DNA of 64,000 nucleotides from Streptomyces sp. HSG2 (GTDB lineage Bacteria; Actinomycetota; Actinomycetes; Streptomycetales; Streptomycetaceae): NCBI RefSeq assembly GCF_016598575.1, contig NZ_CP066801.1:1860001-1924000 (forward strand), read 5' to 3'. The position numbers and the translations under genes are program-made. The notes beneath the pieces were generated by a model, which was given only the letters and a program-made list of their open reading frames with translations, was not told the origin of the DNA and did no database searches. Positions 18,942-29,022 of the stretch are shown piece by piece (positions within the stretch are counted from its first letter, which is position 1; each line of letters begins with the position of its first letter).

Positions 18942-19457
18942 GTGAACAGCGACAGCGACCTGCAGATCGCCGGCGACATCCTCCAGGTCCCACACCTGCT
19001 GCGAACCCCCCGCCGACACCCTTCCACCGTGGCCGACTTCCTCGGGCTCGCCCGATCTCTCGCCGCCGAGCCCGAACGGTGGCGCCCACTGGTCCGCTAC
19101 GACCCCACCACCCGCTGGTACCACCGGCTGCGCTCGGGACCCGGCTACGAGGTGTGGTTGCTGTCCTGGCTTCCCGGCCAGGGCACCGGGCTGCACGACC
19201 ACGGCGGTTCGTCGGGGCTCCTCACCGTCCTGGAGGGCTCCCTGACCGAGCGCTCCCCGAGCGGGACCCGGACCCTGCGGCCGGGGCCACACCGGGTGTT
19301 CGCCCCCGGCTACACGCACGAGGTGGTCAACGACGCCTGGGAGCCGGCGGTCAGTCTCCACGTCTATCACCCCGGCCTGACGCGGATGACGGCCCACACC
19401 GACCGCGACTCCGCGGCGATCGCGGACCCGGCGGCAAAGGCACTGCCCGCGATCTGA
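18942..19457 (+). CDS. cysteine dioxygenase family protein
   Basis: A 171-residue single-domain cupin that oxidises cysteine (or a related thiol) to the sulfinate with non-heme Fe. The iron ligands are in GLHDHGGSSGLLTVLEGSL (HxH) and in the later His of HEVVN/SLHVYHPG. Upstream RYDPTTRWYHRLRSGPGYEVWLLSWLPGQ is typical of bacterial CDO. The GTG at 18942 has GAGGAG about 10 nt upstream. It degrades the cysteine made through AhcY and Cbs, but the physiological thiol has not been shown here. Confidence 0.88.
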   Translation: MNSDSDLQIAGDILQVPHLLRTPRRHPSTVADFLGLARSLAAEPERWRPLVRYDPTTRWYHRLRSGPGYEVWLLSWLPGQGTGLHDHGGSSGLLTVLEGSLTERSPSGTRTLRPGPHRVFAPGYTHEVVNDAWEPAVSLHVYHPGLTRMTAHTDRDSAAIADPAAKALPAI

Positions 19458-19601
19458 CCCGATCCGCCTCGCCGACCGCACTCGGGCGTGCGGCACCGGG
19501 ACCGGCGGGCGCGGCGGGCCGCGACCGCGTGGCCCGGGCCGCCGGCGCCGATGCCCACGACCGCCCGCGTCGACGTCCACCGGGCCTGCCACACTGTCGC
19601 C

Positions 19602-20561
19602 ATGCGCATTGTGGTTCTGGCGGGCGGCATCGGTGGAGCCCGCTTCCTGAGGGGCCTTCGACGGGCCGTGCCCGACGCGGACATCACCGTCGTCGGCAAC
19701 ACCGGCGACGACATCCACCTCTTCGGCCTGAAGGTCTGCCCGGATCTCGACACCGTGATGTACACCCTCGGTGGCGGCATCGACGAAGAGCGGGGCTGGG
19801 GGCGGGCCGACGAGTCCTTCCGCGTCAAGGAGGAGCTCGCCGCCTACGGGGTGGGGCCCGAGTGGTTCGGCCTGGGTGACCGGGACTTCGCGACGCACAT
19901 CGTGCGGACACAGATGTTGGATGCCGGGTTCCCGCTGAGTGCCGTCACCGAGGCGCTGTGCGACCGCTGGCGCCCGGGCGTGCGGCTGATCCCGATGACG
20001 GACGACCGGGTCGAGACCCACGTCGCGGTCGAGTCGGACGGCGAGCGCAAGGCGATCCACTTCCAGGAGTACTGGGTGCGGCTCCGGGCCTCGGTGACCG
20101 CGGAGGCGATCGTGCCGGTCGGCGCCGAACACGCGAAACCGGCGCCGGGCGTCCTGGAGGCGGTGGCCGAGGCGGACGTCGTCCTCCTCCCGCCGTCGAA
20201 CCCGGTGGTGTCGATCGGCACGATTCTCGCCGTGCCCGGCGTCCGCGAGGCGGTGGCGGGCGCGGACGCTCCGGTGATCGGCCTCTCCCCCATCGTGGGG
20301 GGCGCCCCGGTGCGAGGGATGGCGGACAAGGTGCTGGCCGCCGTGGGAGTGGAGGCGACGGCCGCGGCGGTCGCCGAGCACTACGGCGCGGACCTCTTGG
20401 ACGGCTGGCTGGTCGACGCCGTCGACGCGGACCACGTGGACCGGGTGGAGGCGGCGGGCATCCCCTGTCGCGCGGTGCCGCTGATGATGACGGACGTCGA
20501 GGCGACAGCGGCGATGGCCCGTGAGGCCCTGGCCCTGGCACGGGAGGTACGGCCGGCGTGA
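19602..20561 (+). CDS. fbiA: 2-phospho-L-lactate (phosphoenolpyruvate) transferase, F420 biosynthesis
   Basis: A 319-residue CofD/FbiA enzyme. It transfers the guanylylated three-carbon acid moiety onto Fo to give (dehydro-)F420-0. The hallmark N-terminus is [40 protein letters not shown] (Fo and metal binding) and the later [18 protein letters not shown] loop are also present. It ends in the GTGA overlap with fbiB, so the two are coupled. The CACACT hexamer about 7 nt before the ATG resembles leaderless promoters nearby. Confidence 0.95.
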   Translation: MRIVVLAGGIGGARFLRGLRRAVPDADITVVGNTGDDIHLFGLKVCPDLDTVMYTLGGGIDEERGWGRADESFRVKEELAAYGVGPEWFGLGDRDFATHIVRTQMLDAGFPLSAVTEALCDRWRPGVRLIPMTDDRVETHVAVESDGERKAIHFQEYWVRLRASVTAEAIVPVGAEHAKPAPGVLEAVAEADVVLLPPSNPVVSIGTILAVPGVREAVAGADAPVIGLSPIVGGAPVRGMADKVLAAVGVEATAAAVAEHYGADLLDGWLVDAVDADHVDRVEAAGIPCRAVPLMMTDVEATAAMAREALALAREVRPA

Positions 20562-21859
20562 GCGAGGAGGGATACCGGGTCTGGGCGGTGCCCGGCCTGC
20601 CCGAAATACTGCCCGGCGACGACCTGGCGAAGATGATCGCGACCGCCGAACCGACCCTCGTCGACGGGGACGTGCTGGTGGTCACCTCCAAGGTGGTGTC
20701 CAAGGCCGAGGGGCGGTCCGTGCCGGCCACCGATCGGGAGGCGGCGATCGACGCCGAGACCGTGCGGGTGGTGGCCCGGCGCGGCCGGCTCCGCGTCGTG
20801 GAGAACCGACAGGGCCTGGTGATGGCGGCGGCCGGGGTGGACGCCTCCAACACCCCGACCGGCACGGTCCTTCTGCTCCCCGAGGACCCGGACGCCTCCG
20901 CCCGCCGCCTGCGCGACGGGGTTCGCGCGGCCCTCGGCGTCACGGTGGGCGTGATCGTCACCGACACCTCCGGGCGTCCCTGGCGGGCCGGACTGACCGA
21001 CATGGCGATCGGCGCGGCGGGGGTCCGGGTCCTGGACGACCTGCGCGGCGCCTCTGACGGGCACGGAAATCCCCTGGGTGCCACCGTCGTCGCCACGGCG
21101 GACGAACTCGCGGCGGCCGGCGACCTGGTCAAGGGGAAGCTCGCCGGACTCCCGGTCGCGGTGGTCCGCGGGCTCGACCACCTCGTCGACGCCGAGGACG
21201 GAACGGGTGCCCGGGCCCTGGTCCGCGACGCGCGCGACGACATGTTCCGACTGGGCACCTCCGAGGCCGTCCGGGAGGCGCTGACCCTGCGCCGCACAGT
21301 GCGGCGGTTCTCCGACGAGCCCGTCGACGGCGAGGCGGTGCGCCGCGCGGTGGCGTCGGCCGTCACGGCACCGGCGCCGCACCACACCACGCCGTGGCGA
21401 TTCGTGCTCCTGGAGTCCCCCGCCTCCCGCACCCGACTGGTCGACGCGATGCGGGAGGCATGGATCGTGGACCTCAGGCGCGACGGCAAGAGCGAGGAGT
21501 CGATCACGCGTCGCGTCCGACGGGGAGACGTGCTGCGCGACGCGCCCTACCTCGTCGTCCCCTGCCTCGTGACGGACGGCGCGCACCACTACGGCGACGC
21601 ACGACGCGACGCCGCGGAGCGGGAGATGTTCGTGGTGGCGGCGGGGGCCGGTGTGCAGAACCTCCTCGTCGCGCTGGCCGGGGAGCGTCTCGGCTCGGCG
21701 TGGGTGTCCTCGACGATGTTCTGTCGGGACGTGGTGCGCGAGGTGCTCGGGCTGCCCGCCGACTGGGACCCGATGGGGGCGGTGGCGGTGGGACATCCCG
21801 CCGAGGAGCCCCGGCCCCGGGCACGGCGGGACCCTGAGGCCTTCATCGAGGTCCGCTGA
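20558..21859 (+). CDS. fbiB: bifunctional F420-0:gamma-glutamyl ligase / nitroreductase-fold FbiB
   Basis: A 433-residue two-domain protein. The N-terminal CofE-like domain (about 1-240) adds glutamates to F420-0 ([39 protein letters not shown]). The C-terminal nitroreductase-fold FMN domain (about 245-433, starting [19 protein letters not shown], with [13 protein letters not shown]) reduces dehydro-F420-0 in actinobacteria. This two-domain length is typical of actinobacterial FbiB; archaeal CofE lacks the second domain. It overlaps fbiA by 4 bp. Confidence 0.95.
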   Translation: MSEEGYRVWAVPGLPEILPGDDLAKMIATAEPTLVDGDVLVVTSKVVSKAEGRSVPATDREAAIDAETVRVVARRGRLRVVENRQGLVMAAAGVDASNTPTGTVLLLPEDPDASARRLRDGVRAALGVTVGVIVTDTSGRPWRAGLTDMAIGAAGVRVLDDLRGASDGHGNPLGATVVATADELAAAGDLVKGKLAGLPVAVVRGLDHLVDAEDGTGARALVRDARDDMFRLGTSEAVREALTLRRTVRRFSDEPVDGEAVRRAVASAVTAPAPHHTTPWRFVLLESPASRTRLVDAMREAWIVDLRRDGKSEESITRRVRRGDVLRDAPYLVVPCLVTDGAHHYGDARRDAAEREMFVVAAGAGVQNLLVALAGERLGSAWVSSTMFCRDVVREVLGLPADWDPMGAVAVGHPAEEPRPRARRDPEAFIEVR

Positions 21860-21965
21860 GGGCCCGCCGGCTCGGCGCGACGGCCCGCGACCGCCGCCGC
21901 CCGGCGTCCGACGCCTCCCGGCCGGCGCGAAGGGCGCGCCGGCACGGGACGACCGCGACGTCGCC

Positions 21966-21971
21966 TAGGCT
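21966..21971 (+). promoter_or_regulatory. -10 element TAGGCT for leaderless glycosylase gene
   Basis: TAGGCT ends 8 nt before the GTG at 21980, leaving no room for an SD-containing leader. The same arrangement (TAGGCT, 7 nt, GTG) recurs at 23019-23032. Confidence 0.6.
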
Positions 21972-21979
21972 CGTGAACC

Positions 21980-22969
21980 GTGGCAGGACGTCTCACCCCC
22001 CGACAGGCCGGGCCCCCCTCGCGGGTTGCCGGACCCGTCGGTCCGCCCCGGCGCGCCGCCCCGGGGCGGGTGCGCGCCTGGGTGCCCGACGGGCCGCTCG
22101 ACCTGGCTCTCGTCCTGGGGCCTCTGCGTCGCGGGCCCGGTGATCCGACCTACCGCGCCCTCCCGGACGGCTCGGTCTGGCGATGCGGTCTGACCCCCTC
22201 GGGCCCCGGCACGCTCCGCGTGCGAGCGCTCGGCGGCGAGGTGCGGGGCGAGGCCTGGGGGCCGGGGGCGGAGTGGCTGCTGGAGGGGTTGCCCTCGCTG
22301 CTGGGCGCCGACGACGACCCGACCCGTTTCACGCCCAGGCACCGACTGGTGGCGATGACCCGGCACCGGCGTCCGGGGCTGCGGCTCACGCGGACCGGCC
22401 TGGTGTTGGAGTCGTTGATCCCGTCGGTGCTGGAGCAGAAGGTGACGACGGTCGAGGCGTACCGGGCCTGGCGGCTGCTGGTGACCCGGTTCGGGCTGCC
22501 GGCTCCGGGGCCGGCGCCCGCCGGGATGCGGGTGATGCCGGAGCCGCGTACGTGGGCGCGGATCCCCTCCTGGGAGTGGCATGGCGCGGGGGTCGACGAC
22601 AAGCGGGCCTCCACCGTGCTCCGGGCCGTCCGGGTGGCCGGACGGCTGGAGGAGGCCGCGCGCATGGACCCGGTCGCGGCGCGGGAGCGGCTGGAGCGGG
22701 TGGCGGGCATCGGGCCGTGGACCTCCGCGGAGGTCGTCCAACGGAGCCATGGGGCGGCGGACGAGGTCACGGTCGGCGATCTGCACCTTCCGGGCATCGT
22801 GGGCTGGGCCCTCGCCGGCGACCGGGATGCCGACGACGACGAGATGCTCCGGCTGTTGGAGCCTTACACGGGCCAACGGCATCGCGCCGCCCGATTGGTC
22901 CTGTTGAGCGGGCGGGTGCCGCCGCGTCGGGCGCCCAGGGCGGCGCCCCGGGACTTCCGGCGTCTCTGA
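21980..22969 (+). CDS. AlkA-like DNA-3-methyladenine glycosylase (HhH-GPD family)
   Basis: A 329-residue DNA repair protein that excises alkylated bases. The HhH-GPD core is at about 215-300: LERVAGIGPWTSAEVVQRSHG (helix-hairpin-helix, Gly/Pro loop), then DEVTVGDLHLPGIVGWALAG with the catalytic Asp in VGD. The N-terminal 25 residues are basic and Pro-rich. The GTG start is supported by the leaderless -10 at 21966. It sits 120 bp after fbiB on the same strand with its own promoter. Confidence 0.85.
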   Translation: MAGRLTPRQAGPPSRVAGPVGPPRRAAPGRVRAWVPDGPLDLALVLGPLRRGPGDPTYRALPDGSVWRCGLTPSGPGTLRVRALGGEVRGEAWGPGAEWLLEGLPSLLGADDDPTRFTPRHRLVAMTRHRRPGLRLTRTGLVLESLIPSVLEQKVTTVEAYRAWRLLVTRFGLPAPGPAPAGMRVMPEPRTWARIPSWEWHGAGVDDKRASTVLRAVRVAGRLEEAARMDPVAARERLERVAGIGPWTSAEVVQRSHGAADEVTVGDLHLPGIVGWALAGDRDADDDEMLRLLEPYTGQRHRAARLVLLSGRVPPRRAPRAAPRDFRRL

Positions 22970-23031
22970 GCGTGACCTCGGGGGCCCGACCGCCGGAGCG
23001 CGGGTGGGTCGCCCCGCGTAGGCTTGCCCGG

Positions 23032-23793
23032 GTGAACGACCGTCACCGAACCCCCGCCGACCTGTTGGCCTCCGCGTTCGCGGCGGACCCGGGCAGGCCC
23101 CTCGTGACCTTCTACGACGACGCCACCGGCGAACGCGTCGAGTTGTCCGTGGCCACCTTCGCCAACTGGGTGGCCAAGACGGCGAATCTGCTCCAGGACG
23201 AACTGTCCGCCGAGCCGGGCGACCGGGTGGCACTGCTGCTGCCGGCGCACTGGCAGACGGCGGTGTGGTTGCTGGCCTGTGCCTCGGTCGGGGTCGTCGC
23301 CGACGTGGCCGGCGAACCGGCCGCGGCCCAGGTCGCGGTCAGCGGTCCCGAACCGGAGTCGCTGGAGGCGGCCCGGTCCTGCTCCGGGCCCCGCGTCGCC
23401 CTGGCGCTTCGCCCGCTAGGCGGGCGGTTTCCCCGGGTTCCGGACGGCTTCGCGGACTACGCGGTGGAGGTGCCGGGGCAGGGAGACCGGTTCGCGCCGT
23501 ACGCCCCGGTGGACCCCGACGCCCCCGCGCTCATCGTGGCCGGGCGGGAGTTCAGCGGGGCCGAGGTGGTCGAACGGGCGGGGGCGGAGGCCCCCGCACT
23601 GGGGTTGACGGGACCAGGCGCCCGGATCCTGTCGTCGCTGCCGTACGACACCTGGGAGGGGTTGCACGCCGGCCTGTACGGTCCGCTCGCGACCGGCGGC
23701 TCCGTCGTGCTCTGCCGGAACCTCGACCGGCTGCCGGCCGAGGACCTGGACCGGCGCATCGAGGCCGAGCGGGTCACCGTCACCGCGCGTTGA
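23032..23793 (+). CDS. TIGR03089 family protein (AMP-ligase-like N-terminal fold)
   Basis: A 253-residue protein resembling only the N-terminal part of acyl-CoA synthetases (LVTFYDDATGERVELSVATF; ANLLQDELSAEPGDRVALLLPAHWQTAVWLLACAS). It lacks the ATP-binding and catalytic C-terminal halves, so it is unlikely to be an active ligase. This short form is an actinobacterial family of unknown role. Leaderless: TAGGCT (23019-23024) lies 7 nt before the GTG. It precedes the LCP cluster by 250 bp. Confidence 0.8.
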   Translation: MNDRHRTPADLLASAFAADPGRPLVTFYDDATGERVELSVATFANWVAKTANLLQDELSAEPGDRVALLLPAHWQTAVWLLACASVGVVADVAGEPAAAQVAVSGPEPESLEAARSCSGPRVALALRPLGGRFPRVPDGFADYAVEVPGQGDRFAPYAPVDPDAPALIVAGREFSGAEVVERAGAEAPALGLTGPGARILSSLPYDTWEGLHAGLYGPLATGGSVVLCRNLDRLPAEDLDRRIEAERVTVTAR

Positions 23794-24043
23794 GGAGCGC
23801 CCGTCCACGAGGCGGCGGCGCCCGTGTGGCTCGCCCTTTCGTGGGCCGGGCGCCACCGGGACTCGCCCGGCCGGGCCCCTGCGTCGGCCAGGCCGACGGA
23901 CACCCGCCGCCGTCACCTGTTCGGCTCACTCCGGACTCCGCCGGGCACCGATCCGGGGCATCGTCGGAGGTGGCGTCGACGTGGGAGCGCGACGCCGCCT
24001 GCGGGTGCGCGGCACGTTCGGAACGGCGTGAGGGTGGTGCCAG

Positions 24044-25282
24044 ATGGGCGACGGGTCGGAGGCACCGCGGGACGGGGATCTTCCACCGGGGTCGAGGCCC
24101 GGGGCGTCCGCCACGGGGTCCGGGCTGCGGCGCCGGCGGCGGCGCCGGCGGCTCGGCTGGGCGGGGCTGGCGGTCTCCGGAGTGCTGGTCGGCGCGGCGG
24201 GGGCCGGCTTCGCCGCGTACGCCAAGCTGGAGGGGAACATCACCCCCGACGAGGCCGCGGCGGCGGAGTTGGAGCGGTACGAGGCGGAGCGCCCTCGCTC
24301 GCCGGTCGAAGGGGCTCGCAACATCCTCCTGATCGGTTCCGACTCGCGCTCGGGCGCGGACAACGCCGACTACGGCCGGGATCCGGGTACGGAGCGTTCT
24401 GACACGGTGATCCTGCTCCATCTGTCGGCGGGGCGGGAGGACGCCACCGCCGTATCCCTCCCTCGCGACCTGATGGTGCGAATACCGGATTGTCGAAGTC
24501 CGGACGGCTCCCGGACCGGTCCGGTCTTCGCCCAGCTCAACTTCGCGTTCGAAACGGGTGGATCGGCGTGCACGATCCGGACCGTGGAGAAGCTCACCCG
24601 TATTCGCGTCGACCACCACGTGGTCGTCGACTTCCAAGGCTTCAAGCGCATGGTCGACGCGGTGGACGGCGTGGAGATCTGCCTTCCGGAACCGATTCAC
24701 GACCAGGCGGCGAGAATCACGCTGCCCGCCGGGCGCGTCGTTCTCGATGGCGAACAGGCGTTGGGATACGTCCGGGCCCGGAAGTCGCTGGGCGACGGAA
24801 GCGACACGGAGCGGATGGCCCGACAGCAGGAGTTCCTCGGCGCGCTCGCCGGCAAAGTCCTGGGCAATGGCGTCCTGCTGAATCCGGCGAAACTGTATCC
24901 GGTGCTGGACGCCGCCACCTCGTCGCTCACCACCGATCCCGAGCTGGCCAGCCTCCGCGGTTTGTACGACCTGGTGCGCGGCCTGCGCGATATCCCCTCC
25001 GAAAGTGTGCGATTCATGACCGTTCCCCGCGAGTCCTACCCGGAGGACGCCAACCGCGACCAACTCGCACAACCGGCGGCCCGTGAACTCTTCGACCGAC
25101 TGAGGAAGGACGAGCCCGTCACGGTCGAGAACCGGGAGGGCGAGGACACGCCCGACGGATACGCTCCGTACGGGTCCGACGACACGGCGCCGCCGGAAAA
25201 GGGTGACTCGCTCGCGCGCGCGAGCGAATCCCCCGCACCCACCTACACCGGTAACACGGCCGCCGAGGACTCCTGCTCGTAA
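24044..25282 (+). CDS. LytR-CpsA-Psr (LCP) family glycopolymer transferase 1
   Basis: A 412-residue type II membrane protein. It has a basic cytoplasmic N-terminus (RRRRRRRRLGW), one transmembrane helix (about 38-60) and an extracytoplasmic LCP domain (about 90-330). LCP enzymes move wall glycopolymers from lipid carriers to peptidoglycan. Motifs: NILLIGSDSRSG, SDTVILLHLSAG, VSLPRDLMVRIPDC, and the polar stretch DGSDTERMARQQEFL. It ends in a Ser/Pro-rich tail with no LytR_C domain. First of five LCP genes in 9 kb. Confidence 0.93.
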   Translation: MGDGSEAPRDGDLPPGSRPGASATGSGLRRRRRRRRLGWAGLAVSGVLVGAAGAGFAAYAKLEGNITPDEAAAAELERYEAERPRSPVEGARNILLIGSDSRSGADNADYGRDPGTERSDTVILLHLSAGREDATAVSLPRDLMVRIPDCRSPDGSRTGPVFAQLNFAFETGGSACTIRTVEKLTRIRVDHHVVVDFQGFKRMVDAVDGVEICLPEPIHDQAARITLPAGRVVLDGEQALGYVRARKSLGDGSDTERMARQQEFLGALAGKVLGNGVLLNPAKLYPVLDAATSSLTTDPELASLRGLYDLVRGLRDIPSESVRFMTVPRESYPEDANRDQLAQPAARELFDRLRKDEPVTVENREGEDTPDGYAPYGSDDTAPPEKGDSLARASESPAPTYTGNTAAEDSCS

Positions 25283-25518
25283 AGGCCGTTCCCAGGGGAC
25301 GCACAGGACGCGGCACATCTCCTCACGATTGAGTGAATTGCCCGGGTTTTCGGAACGTGGAATGTGTCACCGCCGTCGCCGGATACCGGGGGAGGCCGTT
25401 AGTGTGAGCGATCCGTGCACCCGACCCCGACAGCGTCATGGCGTGGGTCGCGCACCGAGCGACAGACCGAGCGCCTCACGGGGGAAGGCGCCGCGCCCCG
25501 ACGGAGGATCGGACGACC

Positions 25519-27222
25519 GTGGACGCGCAAGGCCGTGGGCGGGGAGACAGCATCGATCCCGCAGACCAGTGGGTACGCAACCCGCACACCGGCGAATACG
25601 AACTGCGACTGCCCACTTCCGCTCCGCAGCCTTCGGTGCCCGGGCCGCGCAGGGGGGCGCCCGGCGGTCCGGGCATGCCCCCCCATCGGGCCCCGAACCC
25701 GCGCGACGACCTGCCAGGAGACCGGTCGCCCGGGCGGCGCGGCCGACGGCCGGTGAAGGCGACCTCGCGGGCGAAGAAGATACTCGGGTGGACCGGCGGC
25801 ACCCTGGCCTTCGTCGTGCTCGGCACCGCCGCCGGCGCCTACCTGTACCTGGACCACCTGAACGACAACATCACGGCCGTGTCCGACGACGGGGCGAGCA
25901 CCGGCGGCTTCCGCAAGGGCGAGGCCATCAACATCCTGCTGATCGGGACGGACAAGCGCACCGGCGAGGGCAACGAGGGATACGGCGACGCCGACAGCGT
26001 CGGCCACGCCGACACCACGATCCTGCTGCATGTCAGCCAGGACCGTTCGAACGCCACGGCCCTCAGCATCCCCCGCGACCTGATCGTCGACGTCCCCGAC
26101 TGCCCGACGGCGCGGGAGGACGGGACGACGGAGGTCATCCCGGGGGCGACGGGGGTGCGCTTCAACACCAGTCTGGGCCAGGACGGCCGCACGCCCAGCT
26201 GCACCCTGCGCACCGTGACCGAGTTGACCGGGGTCCAACCGGACAACTTCATGGTGGCCGACTTCAACGCGGTGAAGACCCTGACGACGGCGGTCGGCGG
26301 CGTCGAGGTCTGCCTGGACAAGGACATCGACGACGAGAAGTCCCAGCTGAACCTGCCGGCCGGGGAACACCTCATCGAGGGCGACGAAGCTCTTGCCTTC
26401 GTCCGCACCAGAGGTTCCGTCGGCCTCGGCAGCGACCTGAGCCGGATCGAGATCCAACAGCAGTTCCTCAGCTCGCTGATGCGCAAGCTGAAGTCCGAGG
26501 ACACCCTGACCGACCCGTCGAAGATGCTGAGCCTCGCGGAGGCGGGCACGGAGGCCCTCACCGTCGACACCCAGCTCGACAGCATCGGGAAACTCGCCGA
26601 TCTCGGGCTGGAGCTGGGCCGGCTCGACACCGGGAACCTGACGTTCGCGACCGTGCCGGTGGTCGACAACCCCGCCGAGACGGTGAAGGCCACGGTCGTC
26701 CTCGACGAGTCGAAGGCCGGTCAGGTCTTCGAGATGATCCGGAACGACGTGTCGTTCACCGAGGTCGAGGAGGCCGAGAAGCAGGAGAAGGCGGAGGAGG
26801 CCGCCGCCGTGGCCGCCCGCCTGGAGGGGCCCAGGGCCGAGCCGGCCGAGATCCGGGTCCGCGTCCTGAACGGCGGGGCGCCCAGCGGCAGCGCGCAGCA
26901 GGAGCTGACCTGGTTGCAGACCGAGGGCGGCGTCCTCAAGTCGGAGAACGGCGGCAACGCGGGCACCACTCTCGCCAAGACCACCCTGGAGTACGCCTCC
27001 GACCAGGCCGACCAGGCCCGCGCCCTCGCCGATCTGCTCGGCCTCTCCGCCTCGGCGCTGAAGCCCGGCGAGAGCGCCCCCAACTCGCAGGGGCTGCCCA
27101 CGATGACCCTGACCCTCGGCGAGGACTTCCTCGGCGCCGGCGTGAAGCTGGATTCCGCTTCGACGAAGGCCCCCGCCGAGGTGGAGACCTCCACTGCGGA
27201 CGAGGTCGTGTGCGCGAGTTGA
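25519..27222 (+). CDS. LCP family glycopolymer transferase 2 (with LytR_C domain)
   Basis: A 567-residue protein. The N-terminus contains DPADQWVRNPHTGEYEL, a sequence seen in streptomycete LCP proteins. A Pro-rich linker, a transmembrane helix (about 90-110) and an LCP domain with NILLIGTDKRTGEGN, ADTTILLHVSQD and LSIPRDLIVDVPDC follow. The C-terminal LytR_C domain (about 450-550) reads EIRVRVLNGGAPSGSAQQEL. GTG 25519 is preceded by GGAGG at 11 nt. Its 3' end overlaps the next LCP gene by 13 bp. Confidence 0.92.
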   Translation: MDAQGRGRGDSIDPADQWVRNPHTGEYELRLPTSAPQPSVPGPRRGAPGGPGMPPHRAPNPRDDLPGDRSPGRRGRRPVKATSRAKKILGWTGGTLAFVVLGTAAGAYLYLDHLNDNITAVSDDGASTGGFRKGEAINILLIGTDKRTGEGNEGYGDADSVGHADTTILLHVSQDRSNATALSIPRDLIVDVPDCPTAREDGTTEVIPGATGVRFNTSLGQDGRTPSCTLRTVTELTGVQPDNFMVADFNAVKTLTTAVGGVEVCLDKDIDDEKSQLNLPAGEHLIEGDEALAFVRTRGSVGLGSDLSRIEIQQQFLSSLMRKLKSEDTLTDPSKMLSLAEAGTEALTVDTQLDSIGKLADLGLELGRLDTGNLTFATVPVVDNPAETVKATVVLDESKAGQVFEMIRNDVSFTEVEEAEKQEKAEEAAAVAARLEGPRAEPAEIRVRVLNGGAPSGSAQQELTWLQTEGGVLKSENGGNAGTTLAKTTLEYASDQADQARALADLLGLSASALKPGESAPNSQGLPTMTLTLGEDFLGAGVKLDSASTKAPAEVETSTADEVVCAS

Positions 27223-28991
27223 CGCGCGGCGGAGCACAGGACACCACGAGGGCCGGCCAGGGCACGCCCGAGGCCCACGAGCGGGCCGTCCGTCCCACGG
27301 CGAGCAGCGCCCGCGTCCCGCAGCCGGTCGCCAAACCGCCCCCGGCGGGCGGCCCGGCCGAAGCCGGGCCCTCCGACCACGGCCCCGCCCTCCGCGACGA
27401 CCAGTCGATCGCACTCGGCACTCCACACCCCACCGCCCCCGAGGGAGCGCGGCCCGGGCGACGCCGGCGCCGGGTCCTTCGCTGGACCGCCGTCACACTC
27501 GCCGTGCTGATACTCGGAACCGCCGGCACGGGATACCTGTACTACCGGCACCTGAACGGCAACATCCAAAAGCGGGCACTCGACCTCGGCGACGTCGTGG
27601 TCGCCGAGCCGACGCCCAACGCCGCGGGCCAGACGCCGCTGAACATCCTCGTCATCGGCTCCGACGCCCGGGACACCGAGGAGAACCGGGAACTCGGCGG
27701 CGCCCGCGAGACCTTCGGATCGGCCCCGCTGGCCGACGTGCAGATGCTGGTGCACCTCTCCGCCGACCGCACCAACATGTCCGTCGTCAGCATGCCCCGC
27801 GACACCCTCGTCCACATACCCCGGTGCACCGACCCCGAGGACGGGACGGTGTACCCGGCCGGCGACAGCAGGACGATGGCCAACCAGAGCCTCGGACACG
27901 GCGGACCCGGCTGCACCGTGGCCACCTGGCAGCGACTGACCGGCATCCGCGTCGATCACTTCGTCATGGTCGACTTCGCGGGGGTGGTGTCCATGGCGGA
28001 CGCCGTCGGCGGCGTCCCGGTCTGCGTGGACGCCCCGATCCTGTCCCGGGACGCGCGCGGCCACGGCTCGGGGCTCAAGCTCGACGAGGGCACCCACGAC
28101 ATCCAGGGCGAACAGGCCCTGCAATGGCTGCGCACCCGCTACGGCTTCGAGGACGGCAGCGACCTCGCCCGCGCCAAGGCGCAGCACATGTACATGAGCG
28201 CGATGATCCGGCGACTGCGCGAGAACGCCACCCTGAGCAACCCCGACAAGCTCCGTCGCCTGGCGGAGGAGGCGACGCGGGCACTCACCGTCGATCCCGA
28301 CCTGGGAAGCGTGAAGAAGCTGTACGACCTCAGTACCGAACTGCGCCGGGTCGAACCCGAGCGCATCACCATGACCACGATGCCCAACCGCTACGTCGGC
28401 CACCGGGTCGAACCGACCGAGGAGGCCGAGCAGTTGTTCCGGCTGATACGCGAGGACGTCCCGCTGGACGGCGCGGGTCGGGAGACGGCGCCGCCCGCGT
28501 CCCCGGCCTCGGCACCCGAGACGGACGCCGAGGCCCCGTCGACGGCACCGGACCCGGACGACGCCGAACGATCCGCCGCCGACGAGGACATCGCCGTCCT
28601 GGTGCGCGACGGCACCGGCACCGCCGACCCGGGGGCGGGGGACGGGCGCGCCGACGCGATCACGAAGGCCCTGGCCGACCGAGGATTCCGCCGCGCGGTC
28701 GCCGACCCGACGGGAGCCGAGGAGGAACCGTGGACGGTCGTCCACCATCCGAGCGCCGAAGAGCGGGCGGACGCGCTGCGAGTCGCCGAAGTCCTGGGGA
28801 TTCCGTCGAACGCGGTCCGTTCCTCACCGGAGGTCTCCGGCATCACCCTCACCGTAGGCGCGGACTGGCGGGAGGACACGGTCTACCCGAAGGCCGAGGG
28901 GGGCGGCGCCGCTCCCGACTCCGTCGAGGCGCTGAACGGGGCCGACACGGACGCCTGCATGCGCGTGGACCCGGCCTTCAGTTGGTCCTGA
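27210..28991 (+). CDS. LCP family glycopolymer transferase 3 (with LytR_C domain)
   Basis: A 593-residue protein with a long Pro/Ala-rich cytoplasmic part (about 1-90), a transmembrane helix (about 95-115) and an LCP domain (NILVIGSDARDTEENRELGG, ADVQMLVHLSADR, VSMPRDTLVHIPRC, DGSDLARAKAQHMYM). An acidic linker and a LytR_C domain (ADEDIAVLVRDGTG onward) follow. The GTG at 27210 lies inside the end of LCP 2, 13 bp before its stop finishes, so translation is probably coupled. The start could be further in; the LCP domain is not affected. Confidence 0.88.
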   Translation: MRELTRGGAQDTTRAGQGTPEAHERAVRPTASSARVPQPVAKPPPAGGPAEAGPSDHGPALRDDQSIALGTPHPTAPEGARPGRRRRRVLRWTAVTLAVLILGTAGTGYLYYRHLNGNIQKRALDLGDVVVAEPTPNAAGQTPLNILVIGSDARDTEENRELGGARETFGSAPLADVQMLVHLSADRTNMSVVSMPRDTLVHIPRCTDPEDGTVYPAGDSRTMANQSLGHGGPGCTVATWQRLTGIRVDHFVMVDFAGVVSMADAVGGVPVCVDAPILSRDARGHGSGLKLDEGTHDIQGEQALQWLRTRYGFEDGSDLARAKAQHMYMSAMIRRLRENATLSNPDKLRRLAEEATRALTVDPDLGSVKKLYDLSTELRRVEPERITMTTMPNRYVGHRVEPTEEAEQLFRLIREDVPLDGAGRETAPPASPASAPETDAEAPSTAPDPDDAERSAADEDIAVLVRDGTGTADPGAGDGRADAITKALADRGFRRAVADPTGAEEEPWTVVHHPSAEERADALRVAEVLGIPSNAVRSSPEVSGITLTVGADWREDTVYPKAEGGGAAPDSVEALNGADTDACMRVDPAFSWS

Positions 28992-29022
28992 CGGTCCCGA
29001 GGGGCCCGTGTGGCGGGTCGTC

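Noticed and set aside
18569-19879. A 436-codon plus-strand frame across the whiB upstream region and cysteine dioxygenase.
   Set aside because: Low-complexity Pro/Arg translation that overlaps a clear CDO gene in another frame.
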